Made by a program: the position numbers and the translations under genes
Assembly: GCA_003868215.1 (NCBI GenBank)
Contig: QWDQ01000003.1
Location: 124,001-188,000, forward strand
DNA length: 64,000 nt
DNA from: Pseudophaeomoniella oleicola
Taxonomy: Eukaryota; Ascomycota; Eurotiomycetes; Phaeomoniellales; Phaeomoniellaceae
Direction: 5' to 3'
The notes under the pieces: generated by a model
Databases searched by the model: none
Seen by the model: the letters and a program-made list of their open reading frames with translations, nothing else
Told to the model about the DNA's origin: nothing
Part shown: positions 45,457-56,988 of the stretch, in pieces
Position numbering within the stretch: position 1 is the stretch's first letter
How the letters are laid out: every line of letters begins with the position of its first letter

Positions 45457-46937
45457 GACGGTCAAGACTGTCAAGGCAAAACACGACGGGCGTTACATTT
45501 GATGGGCACTGGGTGTTGTAGACGATACCCGAATATTAATGACGTATACATACCCTAGATAGTTTTCTCTTTCTAATGATTGACCTCACGAACTTGATAC
45601 CTCTAATGGTCGTCCTCATCTCATCATGGAATGCATTAACATGAGACGATGATTTCTGTCTGCCTTTTGAGATATGTTTCGCATCTCGACCGACTAAGGG
45701 ACCGTAAATTGGTTAGGTCGGTTAGCACCATTGAGAGATGACGCCTTCCAGCCTCACAGTTCAGAGTCGTAGGGGACTTTCCCAAACAATGGATATGATC
45801 AAGCGGGTGGTAACAAAAGGTCTATGATGGATTTTAGAATGCTTCATAGGCAGTAAGTATCTAGTTTCATATATATAGCCAGGGGAGGTCCTATTAAACT
45901 GGACAGGAACTAGATATCTGTAATTATATGACTAAGTACCAGAGTAGACATATTACCATGTATGGTGTAGTTATGCTAATATCACTATCTTACTGGACTT
46001 ATTACCGCCAGATGATGAATGCTATAGATAATGATCTGCTGTTGATGTGGTGTCCCCCTTTTGTATGCAAACAAAGGGCCACCTACAAGGCCACTAGTTC
46101 GATATTCGTTTGTAGTCCGTTATGCTAATCTTTATTAAGAATACCGTGCTCGCTGTGTAGTGCCATGATTCCAATCAGATTGGACAATGAAAAGCTAAAA
46201 CGTGATCAATCAAGCCACGGGTTGAGGCGATCCAATAAACGCATCCCAGCGTCCCCGTTAGCCCAACACCACCCGGTTCACTAGCTTCTCGCATGCTCGC
46301 TTTTCTCTTTTTTTTTTTCTTTCTTGATTTCACATTGAGGAAGCCCGAGGGTAGCGTCGCCGCATGGGCATCATTTACCACCATATGCCCTAAGGGGACA
46401 AGGTAGGTTTGTTTGTAGGTACGGCTCTGGTCATAGTTCTGGTCCTCCTCGTATCGCGTCAATGAGGCCTTCTTTTCGATCATTCTCTGACTTTTCTATT
46501 AATTTGACACTGTCTCTCACTCTCTCGTTCGTCCTCTTCTCAATTGCTTCCCGGTGTCTACAAGGGGAGGTTTCAACGTATCTTCGGAGTCGCTACCTGC
46601 AGAAAGCAGCTTGACAATCAACATCCCTCCTCCCGACTTTCGTTCACGATACTTGGACCCCCCGGTCATTGGTGGATACTGATCTCTGATTGCTTTGACC
46701 CTGTACATTAGGCCATAATTACATGGTGAAGCCAGAGCACGTCGTTCGTGTGAAATCTGCAGTCAATCTTATGAGATAGACTACTGCCTTTCGCTTCTTG
46801 TAGCTATTCATTCGGTCTACCCTCGTTTTAATACTATTCACCTCCTGCGCAAAGCCTGAGCTTTGTACAATATCCTTGAGGTCGTTGCTTCTTGAATCAC
46901 ATTCGCTTCATTCGCGCCGTTCTTGCTTCTTTCCAGC
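45457..46937. other. Intergenic, 1.5 kb, with an AT-rich island
   Basis: No gene. Roughly 45840-46150 is visibly AT-rich compared with its surroundings and has no open coding structure. An A/T run occurs near 46308-46320. The last 200 bp, CT-rich, are the likely promoter and leader of the glucanosyltransferase. Confidence 0.5.
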
Positions 46938-48404
46938 ATGTTTGCGAAGATGTTAGTAGCCTGTGGTGCGCTTCTGGCTCTGACAGCACAGGTTTCGGCC
47001 ATTCCTACGATCAGAGCAGTGGGCTCAAAGTTCTTTACGAGCGATGGGGATCAATGGTATATCAAGGGTATGGGCATACCGCCTTATACTTGTGAACTCG
47101 CGCGCTGACTGATTTCCTAGGTGTCGCCTATCAACTGACCGAAAACGATCCTCTTGTCGATGCTACACAATGTCAGCTGGATGCCGCGTTGATGAAGGAG
47201 CTAGGCGCAAATGCCATTCGTGTCTACCATGTTGACCCATCGGCGGACCATGATGGATGCATGAGCGCCTTCTCTGACAATGGAATCTACCTGTTTGTCG
47301 ACCTCGACACCTTTGATACCTCCATCTCGGGTCCAGCGCCGTACTGGAACTCGACCCAACTGCACGCTTTTGAGGCTGTCCTCGATGCATTCGCTCAATA
47401 CGACAATACCGCTGGTGTGTTCGTTGGCAATGAAGTCCTAACCACCGCCAATGACTCGATCGCGGCTCCGTACGTTCTTGCTGCAGCACGCGACATCAAG
47501 GCCTACAGAGATTCCAAGAATTATCGTGAAATTCCCGTTGGCTACTCTGCAGCAGATATCGCTACTCTCCGACCTATGCTTCAGAATTACTTCGAATGCC
47601 GGCCAAATGCAACAGAGCGTCTAGATTTCTTTTCGCTGAATGCCTACGAGTGGTGTGGCTCAGACTCAACTTACTCCGTCTCTGGCTACGAGACCCTTCA
47701 AACACAAGCTGAGGGATTCCCGGCCCCAATCTTTTTCTCTGAGACTGGTTGCAATACTGTCCAACCTCGTACCTTTGGGGATCAAGCAGCCATCCTTGGT
47801 TCTGAGATGGATGATACTTGGTCCGGAGCTATCATATACGAATGGATTGAAGAGACGAACAACTATGGTTTGGTCTCTTACGGACCTCAACTTGCTCCAA
47901 CTGCCACTGGCACGAACATTGCCGATGGGTATGTGCTAATCACCACATCTAGTGCGAGTTTCGTCCGCTGACAAGATCTGTAGTTTCACTCGAGGTGGTA
48001 CTCCGACTCCGGTCTCTCCCGACTTCACCAACCTCAGGAATCAGTGGGCCACCCTCACTCCCACCGGAACGCCCCTTTCAGCCTACACCGGTACTTCAAG
48101 CAGGCTCCCATCGTGCCCAGCATCCACCGCCAGCGGCTGGGTGGTTGGACCAAGTGTTACCCTCCCAAGTCTTGGACAGACTTATGGAGTCGAGGCAACA
48201 GCCGCGCCCAGTAGCAGTGCCGCTGCTTCCGGTTCATCCGCCGGCGGTACCGCTACCGGTGCTAGCGCAAGCAGTTCATCTAGCACTGGAGCCGCTTTCA
48301 AGATTGCTAATCCGGTATCGACGGTCATAGGCGAAATCAGCAGTTTGACGGCCACAGTGACGGCGTTGATGTTACTTGGTGCTGGGTTTGTCTGGTGGTT
48401 GTGA
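46938..48404 (+). CDS. GPI-anchored 1,3-beta-glucanosyltransferase, GH72 (Gel/Gas family)
   Basis: Cuts and rejoins beta-1,3-glucan chains at the cell wall. Introns 47068-47120 and 47929-47983 give 452 aa. Signal peptide MFAKMLVACGALLALTAQVSA; the mature part starts IPTIRAVGSKFF, then DQWYIKG, the spliced GVAYQL and LGANAIRVYHVDP. The acid/base Glu is in FVGNEVLT near residue 160 and the nucleophile Glu in IFFSETGC near 260. There is no CBM43 cysteine-rich module, so it belongs to the GH72-minus subgroup. A Ser/Ala/Gly-rich segment (about 380-425) precedes a C-terminal hydrophobic stretch ending in VWWL, a typical GPI-addition signal; the attachment residue is not certain. A second in-frame ATG lies 12 nt downstream. 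Confidence 0.95.
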
Positions 48405-48985
48405 AGTAGGCAAAGGAGCATAGCGTGGCAATCCGACGAAAGGAATTTTAGAGCTTTTGGTTTTTTTAATAGAGGGTGAATGATTGCACCACTCGGTCTG
48501 GTAACATGGAGCGTTTCAAAATCATGGAGAAGGAATGCGAAACGAAGTATGGCTCACACACGCACACACGTATTCATATACCCCTAATTCGTGCCTTACG
48601 TGGAAGTAATATCACCATCATTTTCGAAGATATCAAGAACTTGCTTCATCTCTCTTTTCTCTTTGTCTCTTCTACCCCACCGTAGTATAAAATTGACCCG
48701 AGATCACAAAACGGACCAAACAATAATTCGACGAACGAAGATGTTTGTTGTTGTCAATGTAGTGGTAGCAGGAGCATCAGCACCTACGTGGTACGTACCA
48801 AGTTCTGTCACTGAGGAGGAGGGTTTCATCAGATCACGGGAGTAGTCTTGGGTATATACTCTAGTATCGGGGTTCGAGAATACGGGTCTGGATCTATTTC
48901 TTTTACTACCTTTTCATGGGATGTACGACTGCACGGCTAGGGAGACCTTCGCCTTACCCTATTTATTTAATATTACACAAGAGGC
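48405..48985. other. Intergenic, 0.6 kb
   Basis: 3' flank of the glucanosyltransferase and promoter of the amidohydrolase. A short CA-type stretch lies near 48553-48567. No gene seen. Confidence 0.45.
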
Positions 48986-50344
48986 ATGACTGAGGCAACC
49001 AGAGACAGCGATCACACTATACGGGGTGTCTATCTCCCCTCGAAGCCATCACACTCGCTGTGGGATGTGTCGCTGGGCTCCGAGAAGAAGATCGTCACCT
49101 CGATCCAACGGCACGAATGTCAAAAGCCCCCGAAGGTTGAACAACAGTGCAATCACGGTGTATTGCTGCCGTCACTGACACATCCCCATATCCACCTCGA
49201 TAAAGCGTTCCTGTTCTCTTCTCATGGAAATGAGGGGTACTCGGATCTCGTACCCCGCGAAGGCGATTTCGCCGAGGCGCTGAAAATCACCGCGGCTGCG
49301 AAAGCGCGATTCGAGCCCGGAGATCTGTATCAGCGAGGGTCGTGGCTGGTGCAGGAAAGCATTGCAGCCGGCGTGACGGCGATGAGAGCTTTTGTCGAGG
49401 TCGATGAGACCGTGGGATTGAAGTGTGTGGAGACTGCGATCAGGCTCAAACGTGAATTCGCCGAAAGGTGCGTGATCCAGATATGCGCGTTTGCTCAGGA
49501 TCCTATCTTTTCGGGGCTTCATGGGGAGACCAATCTCTCGCTGATGACGAGGGCGTTGGAAATGGCGGAGGTTGAAGTTCTGGGTACTACGCCTTACGTT
49601 GAAGATTCTGCGGAGAATGCTATCAAAAACATCAGATGGGCTGTCGAGATGAGTCTTCGATTGAATCGCCACTTAGACTTCCATTTGGACTACAATATCA
49701 AACAAGAGCAACAGCCCTTGATATGGGAAGTCGTCGATTACTTGACAGCAACTGGCTGGGTGTCCAAGACTTCTAAAACAATTGCCGTCGGGCACTGTAC
49801 TCGTCTCACGCTGTTTTCTGACGACCAGTTGAAAGAACTCGCGCAACGGGTCACGGACACTCACCTACCAATCTCGTTTATTGGGTTGCCGTCAAGTGAT
49901 CTGTACATGATGGGCCGACCTGAAGGAGACGATAGTGCTCGCAGCCAACGTCCTCGAGGAACAATGCAGGTCCCATCGTTAATTCGCTTATACAACTTGA
50001 ACGGAGCACTCGGGGTCAACAACGTTGGAAATGCATTCACACCCTACGGTTCGGTCGATCCTCTTTGGTTGGCTTGTCTGGGAGTCGGGATATATCATGC
50101 CGGAACAATTTCGGATGCACATCTACTCTTCGAATGTGTTTCTACGCGCGCCCGAAAGGCCATTGGGTTGCGATACTCATCATTGGAACTGAAAGAAGGA
50201 GATCCCATCGACTTTATGGTGGTTGAGTGCAAACCTCGCGTGTCTTACTCGAATGGCTTGCCTAGGCTGAAGACGACTCTTCAGGAGATGGTTTGGGATC
50301 CTCCGCCGCTCGATGGCCGTACTACTTGGTTTTCTGCTCAATGA
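48986..50344 (+). CDS. Cytosine-deaminase-like metal-dependent amidohydrolase
   Basis: A single exon of 452 aa from the TIM-barrel amidohydrolase superfamily. Metal-site motifs: HPHIHLDKAF near residue 66 (the HxH pair), HLDFHLDYN near 230 and AVGHCTRLTLF near 268. In bacterial cytosine deaminase the fourth site is an aspartate in a DDVxD block; here the equivalent segment near 344 reads GVNNVGNAFTPYG, with asparagines. The following DPLWLACLGVGIYHAG and CVSTRARKAIGL match a fungal clade that I recall as sharing this feature. So the substrate is probably not cytosine, and the reaction is open: deamination of another heterocycle or ring hydrolysis. It lies 271 bp upstream of an SDR on the same strand. 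Confidence 0.82.
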   Translation: MTEATRDSDHTIRGVYLPSKPSHSLWDVSLGSEKKIVTSIQRHECQKPPKVEQQCNHGVLLPSLTHPHIHLDKAFLFSSHGNEGYSDLVPREGDFAEALKITAAAKARFEPGDLYQRGSWLVQESIAAGVTAMRAFVEVDETVGLKCVETAIRLKREFAERCVIQICAFAQDPIFSGLHGETNLSLMTRALEMAEVEVLGTTPYVEDSAENAIKNIRWAVEMSLRLNRHLDFHLDYNIKQEQQPLIWEVVDYLTATGWVSKTSKTIAVGHCTRLTLFSDDQLKELAQRVTDTHLPISFIGLPSSDLYMMGRPEGDDSARSQRPRGTMQVPSLIRLYNLNGALGVNNVGNAFTPYGSVDPLWLACLGVGIYHAGTISDAHLLFECVSTRARKAIGLRYSSLELKEGDPIDFMVVECKPRVSYSNGLPRLKTTLQEMVWDPPPLDGRTTWFSAQ

Positions 50345-50614
50345 TATACTCGTCAGCGCCTTGCAGCAACAATTCGTGGATTATAGAGCATGAATATAAA
50401 ACTTGAATGGTTACAGAGATATGCATTGGCTGTTGGCAAGAAGTTGTAGATGGTTCCGTCAAGTCATAAAGGCATGCCCCGCACCGTCATTGCGTAGCTC
50501 CGAGTACCGACGTCAGCGACCAACTGATGATATTATTCTTCCAATGCATTTGATAAGTTCGTTTGAGGTCATTTGCGATCATTTCAAGGTTCCCTTCTGT
50601 ATATAGATACGAAT

Positions 50615-51635
50615 ATGGCTACTGCATTCAGACCAGGGGCTACTGCTCTCATAACCGGAGGAGCCTCAGGTAGGTAAAATACAAATACCTTGCAGAAAGG
50701 TCATCACAGTCTGTCAACTAACGCGACCAAGGCATTGGCTTCGCCGTTGCCAAAATCTGTCGAAGCACCTATGGCATGAACGTGGCACTGATCGACAAGA
50801 GCGAAGAGAATTTGACCAAAGCAAAGGACGTTTTGAGCTCGTTGGCAAGTAACAATGAAAAGACCGAGATCTACAGTGTCGATGTCGGGCAGCTGGATCA
50901 ATTAGCCCAGATCAAACCAGACATCGTGTCTAAGTTCAACCATGTCGATTTCTTAATGCTCAACGCCGGCACCGCTTTTCATGCCAAAAATGGCAAGCCG
51001 TGGGAAGACCCAGAATATCACCAGAAGGTAGGTGGCAACAATCGTCGACATGGTCGATCTCTCTGACCGTCTGATAGACGCTGAATACGAACGTATTTGG
51101 GATCACCAACACTCTATCTCTCTTTTTACCCATGCTGCAGGCGAATTCAACGCCATCTACTATCGTCATCACCGGCTCTAAGCAAGGTATCACGAATCCG
51201 CCCGGGGCCAATCCCGCATATAACGCTTCTAAAGCGGCGGTGAAACACCTGGCAGAACACTTATCACACGACATGAAAAAATCCCACCCGAACATCGGTG
51301 TGCATCTTCTCATCCCTGGTTGGGTATTTACCGGGTTCAGTGGAAACTCAGGCCCGGTTGACGAGAAGACTGCGGCAGAGAAGAAGCCGGCAGGTGCATG
51401 GCTGCCTAGTACTACAGCAGAGTATGCAATCCAAAAGATCAAAGATGAGAAATTCTATATAGTCTGCCCAGACGATGATGTCGATGAGGCATTGGACAAA
51501 GCTCGCATGACTTGGGCGGCCGAAGACGTGGTGGAAGGAAGACCTGCCCTAAGCAGATGGGATGCGAGCACGAAAGACGAAGCAGCGAAATGGATCAGCG
51601 AGAAGGCCCAGGCTTTCCGGACCGGTTCATCCTAA
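50615..51635 (+). CDS. Short-chain dehydrogenase/reductase
   Basis: 302 aa after removal of introns 50670-50731 and 51028-51077. Start ATG at 50615: MATAFRPGATALITGGAS, then GIGFAVAK over the first splice, restoring the TGGASGIG cofactor motif. The active site is LMLNAGTAF (NAG), serine in IVITGSKQG and tyrosine/lysine in AYNASKAAVKHL. The segment after it, HLLIPGWVFTGFSG, is of the kind seen in fungal SDRs that carry a long C-terminal tail; the tail here (about 235-302) is helical and charged (DDDVDEALDKARM). Substrate unknown. Same strand as the amidohydrolase. Confidence 0.88.
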
Positions 51636-53971
51636 AGTGGCTATGATATCCGGCAGCAAGGCACAGACACGTGGATGATGGGGCGGGTCTGGCAAGAGCA
51701 GTGCCTGTGCTCCGAGGCTCTATGGCTTCGTACGATGAAGTCCGATTGTAATTATATTTGTTATCTCGGTGGACTGGACCATTCAACGCCAAGCAGCATA
51801 GTTGACACGCAAGAAGCAAAGCACAAAGCAAAAGAATGAAAAGGAAAACCTCGGTAAGTAGAATAGAACAGGAAGAAAAAGCAATATGTGGTTGACTATC
51901 GCAACCCCCATCCATAGTACGTAAACTGCCATAGGAGAGAGGCTCGAGGTTGCAAGGATCGAGTTTGCCATCGAGGTATCCATGCCTCTCCGAACGGGCC
52001 TCCTATCTTTTCCACGCCTCGTTTGTCATTATCATTTATTTGCAACTGCACCAAAAACTCCATAGATAAGACCAATATAATAGTATTCCTAGCACCAACT
52101 AAAGACACCAGGGGAGGCATGGATTTTCATTTGGTTCTTCTCGACCCTCCTCCCCACCCCCAAATTTGACGTGAGACTTGCAAGCTTGTCCCCCCTTTTC
52201 TGTTTTTCTTTTGTTCGGGTCGTTTCGACGGAAGACGCCTAATTAATTATCGAAGCGAAAGAGAATAAGCGACATCTGATGATGGTCCTTGCTGTGTATT
52301 GTTTGTTAATATATATTACGCTCGTTGCAGATTAAAAGGCTGAAGTAATGAATTACTCTACTCAACACGAAGCTTAACGATGATAATTATTCAGTATGAG
52401 CTGTCAGGCGAGCGACTGACTGGCTTACGAGGGGATCGGATTGGTTTCATGACGATCATCACAGTATGAAATTGCATCACGCCCATCAAAGGAATATTGA
52501 TCGTCTCTTTTTCCTAAAATTTGTGGCATCTCTCTCACGTTGCTGTTGGGATGGGCGTCACCCACTCTGTACTACATACACAGTTCTTTACCTACGATAG
52601 GACCAGAGTGATGATCTCTCATTACCTTACAACGTCGCATGTAAGGTCGGAAGATCCTTCTACTACGTAGTACTACGTAGTACTTGTAAATCAGAAGGGC
52701 ACGAGACTGGTACAACCATAATCATGACCATCAATACCTACTACAGTACTGACCAAACCTGTCCACCTTACCGAACAAACCAAAGTACCAATAGCAGGAG
52801 AGAACTCATTCTTACACTGGGATTACATGGTACCGTAGTAATTAGTACAATGATTCAGACACATTAAAGCATCATCCTTATTCCTTGTTATAATATATAC
52901 TATAAAAGATATTATCCGATCTCGACCACCAAGAAAATTCACCGGGCTGGGATGAACCATTCGGACACTCTACCAGGAAAGGGCACACCGAACGTTCCAT
53001 ATGGAAACTTTACTGGTCCCGGCGGAGTACAGAGCCAATGCGTGGCCATCCCCGCCAGGCTAAGACGTCTAGAACTGCTCGTAGTGTTATTACTATTGTA
53101 TTGTACAGTACAGAGGATGCTCTCTTATCGAGCCCCTAAGGTGATTAATCTATCTACGTACCTAAGGTACCTACCTACCGTGTACTTATTTCTTCTACCT
53201 AAGTAAGGTACGTAATTACTATATTATGAAAGGCCAGGCAGAGAAAGGAGATCAAGGTTACAAAATACAAACAGTACATACAGTACTTACTGGTCAGATC
53301 ATTGTGACTGTCTTCCTTCACGACATTACCAACTCATTGTGATACTACTTCCGGGGACCCAACCCTCCTCTTCGGTTTTCTTTATTTCCTCTAAAATTAC
53401 CTTAGGTACTTAGATGTTGTTGTAGTGGCCCCGTCAGACTGAGCCCTATCGTACCATACCGTATACCTACCTTAAGGTACCTATCAGACGCTATGTAACG
53501 GTGTCGGAACGCCAAATGAACTAGCATAAGACATCGAATGTCCCTTGCGACACCTCGACGCTTGGTAAGAACCGACCGAGACTATGGTAACTACTAGTTT
53601 GGTACCACTGTCAACTCATCGCTTATCTTTAGAACCAAACTTTGTTGGGTAAAGTCCATGGATTAGTATGTCGAAGTATTACTACGGTGCCTCCGTACAG
53701 TACTTACTACATGGTACTACGTAGTACGTAGTAGTATGCTATACGACCCCCATCTCGGCCCTTTACCCTCTACGGAGCGAGATTGCAGAAACATGCCCCA
53801 GATCATGCCTGCTAAATTGCTTTTATCATTGCCAATCCGTTGTGCGTGCATTCTAGGCGTTGGACTGCCCACGTTCCGGTATGGGGCGCCGATCTTATAA
53901 TGCTCGCATCGTCACCCTCGTGCAAAACCCCAAGTTGAGTCCTAGAGGCTTCTCGCCGGAATGCGCCCAAT
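51636..53971. other. Gene-poor stretch, 2.3 kb, rich in short palindromes
   Basis: No gene. It holds overlapping TACTACGTAGTA copies at 52661-52682, AGGTACCT at 53165-53172, TACCTTAAGGTA at 53468-53479 and GTACTACGTAGTAC at 53714-53727, with many partial GTAC/CCTA-type copies between. Composition changes repeatedly and the region is AT-rich around 52850-52920. Its right end must hold the pseudokinase promoter. Confidence 0.55.
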
Positions 53972-56950
53972 ATGCCTTCGGCTGTCGCTACACTGTGGAC
54001 GGATGATCGCATCAATGCGACCATCAACCGTCAATATGTGCTTGATCAGCTCAACCCCGAGGAACAGCGGCTGGTGATCTCCTCGACCTCGTTTGGAGCC
54101 GGCCTCACCGATGATACCTATTTGGACTGGATCCTGACTCGCGCGAAACGATTCTTTCTCATCCTGACAGACATCGGTATCCCAGATCAAATCTTTGGCA
54201 TTGTCGATGAATCCTACGATGACCGAGACCTACCCGTGGCACTCGAGGCCGTGCCTTCCCTAAGACTTGCCTACGAACCTGACAAAGCACTCGACAGGAA
54301 GTTCTACAAGGCCCAGTTCCGCTTCCTATGCAAAGATATCCGAGCTGGCGAGCACGTCCGCTTCGGTGTGGAGGAGATCATTCCGCTGGAGCCAGTCGGA
54401 TCGAGAACAGGAATACCTCTCTTGCACAAAGATGATACCGATAAAGTCATGCTTCCCGGTGCGGTCGCGAAAGTATACACCCGCCGACGGATTGCTTTGG
54501 AGGAAGAGCCTTTCTACTGGCAAGAGGAGGAAGTACTAGCCGATGTTGCCACGTTGACAAAGTACACACACGAACACGTCGTTTCGGTCTACGCATCGTA
54601 TGCTGAGAGTAACAACGCCTACGTCCTTTTCGCCCCAACTCCAGAGTGGACTTTAAAGAGCTTCCTCACTGATTCTCCGAAGCTATTCGAACACCTGTCA
54701 AAACCAGAGAGACGAGAGATCCTGATCAACTGGCCCCATTGTCTCGCAAGCGCATTGGCATGGCTGCATTCCAAAGGCCGGCATCACGGAGCAATTCGGC
54801 CCTCCAACATCCATGTAACATCGGATTTCAGGATCTTCTTAGGGCAGTTCGATGGTTTCAATCTGCTCGAAGATGCCAGGGTTGATGACATTGAAGCTTA
54901 CCAATATGCTCCCCCAGAAAAATGGAGACGAGGTGTGACTGCGCAAGCTACCGGCGCATCAAAAACTATTGGGAATTCAGGAGGCAGAACGGCACGGAGG
55001 ACTCCTGCAGCGCGCTCACGCGGTGGGAAAGAGGGAGACCGGCGTCCAAGTTTGACACAAGGGGTATCAACAGATCTGCCTTCCATTGACACAACGAAGC
55101 CAACGGAAACAGCTGTTCCTTTTGTGCCCAGTTCCAAATCACGCATCAAGCTGGGCGACTATCAACGCGCGATGTCCAGAGCAGGAGATGCCCACTCCAT
55201 CAAATCGTCGACTTCTGGTGGCACCAAGAATTCGTCTAGTTCGATGAGAACAAAATCGAAGATGGGATGGCATGCAGGATCTCAGTCAGCCAAGTATCTC
55301 TCTACTGCACCGTCCATGATTTCCTCAAAGTCAAGTAGCACAACGCGGAACGCACCGATACCTGATCCGATTGCCGTCCCTTCAGCGGAAGTTCGCACAG
55401 CAATTGTGCAGACATGGCAGTCGGCGGAATACGACCCATTTCCAGCTGACATCTTCATGTTTGGTGCCATCTGCCTAGACATTCTTACTTTTCTTTGCAA
55501 GCGCAGCCAGTCTTCCTTTGCAAGGCATCGATCTTCCAAAAATCGGACAGCCGGAAGAGGAGGTGGTCTGGCGGATGCCAGCTTTCATGCCAATCTCGGA
55601 CAGCTGTATTCTTGGTGCGAAATCCTGGACCGTGATGCGCGCAAGAAGGTAGGAAAGGCGGCTGCGGAGGGAAAGACGTTCGCCGCCATGAAACCCATGC
55701 TCGAGGTAATACTCAAGTGCATTGAGAAGGAGCCTGACGCGAGGATAACTTCTGGTGTTCTTGAAGAGAGTCTGGCGGATGCCATCTGGCGGCACGCTAA
55801 TGTTGGCCAATTGCACTGCACGAATCTGGTGGACAAACTAGAACAAATGACTGTAGATGACATTCCGGCACCGGCAGATGCCGAGCCAGTCCTGGTCCAC
55901 GACGAGACTCTGAAGAAGGATAACCGCCAAAGTCACGATTCAATGGGCACTGCTCTGATAAGAACAACGTCAGAAGACGATGTAGCAGCACCGAGACGAG
56001 GGATACTGCGCAGCAAGTTCCGCTTGCCGTCCGAACCCACCATCCATCACACGAGCTCTGGCAGACAAGTCAATGCTTCTAGTCCATATGGCTATCTATC
56101 ACCGACTGGATCGCATAGCTCCGAAGCACGTAGCCCAGCGTTACATGACATTCGTTCCCCAGGCATGACAGATTATGCAATGTCAGAGGATCGGTCCGTC
56201 CTGGAGGAACAAGACGAAATGGATGCGCACGATGATTCCCGGTATTCTGTCAGCTCACCTGAAGAACCTCCAAGGTTAGCTCTAAATCGTATCTCCGGAT
56301 TTCAGTTCGATCTACAGCAGTACGGTAACGGCTCACAGCTCGGGAAGAGCAGCGATTCTATGCATGATGTTACAGAAAACGATGATGGGTCGAGTCTAAG
56401 ACCGAGTTCAGGCTTTCGAGTACCTCGGTCGGTGCAGAGTACTGATGACGATGCATCGACCTCGGATCGTCCTACTTCAGCAATGTCCAATTTGACCTCT
56501 GTCTCATCTTCTCACAGCAATCCGCGTTTCTCATGGGGTTGGGCACCTACCAGTGCCAGCTCGCGGACCAGTCATAGCACTGGACTAACACTGCCTTCAC
56601 CTCAGTTTACCCGCAGGCTTGGTGGGGGAGGCTCTGCACGTAGTAGTGGAAGAAACCAAGACAAGCGTATGAGTCAAGCTAGCACGAGCAGTAGATCAAC
56701 AACCAGTACCGGAAGGAAAGAATGGCCTCTTGCACCAACGGATGAGTTGGATGAAATGCCCGATCCACTACCTATGATACCACCATCAAGGCAAAACGCA
56801 CCTCCTCCGCTGCCGCTACATTCTAAACCACGGTATCGGGCGATGGCAGAAGATGACAGCGAACATTCTATCTCGCCAGGCTCTATGACCTCCGTACCCT
56901 CGGGTTATCTCCCGCCATCACCATCCTTCTCTCTACAACAACAACAACAA

Positions 56951-56988
<38 letters not shown>

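Noticed and set aside
48860-48890. GGGGTTCGAGAATAC resembling a tRNA B box
   Set aside because: No A box or cloverleaf at the right distance upstream.
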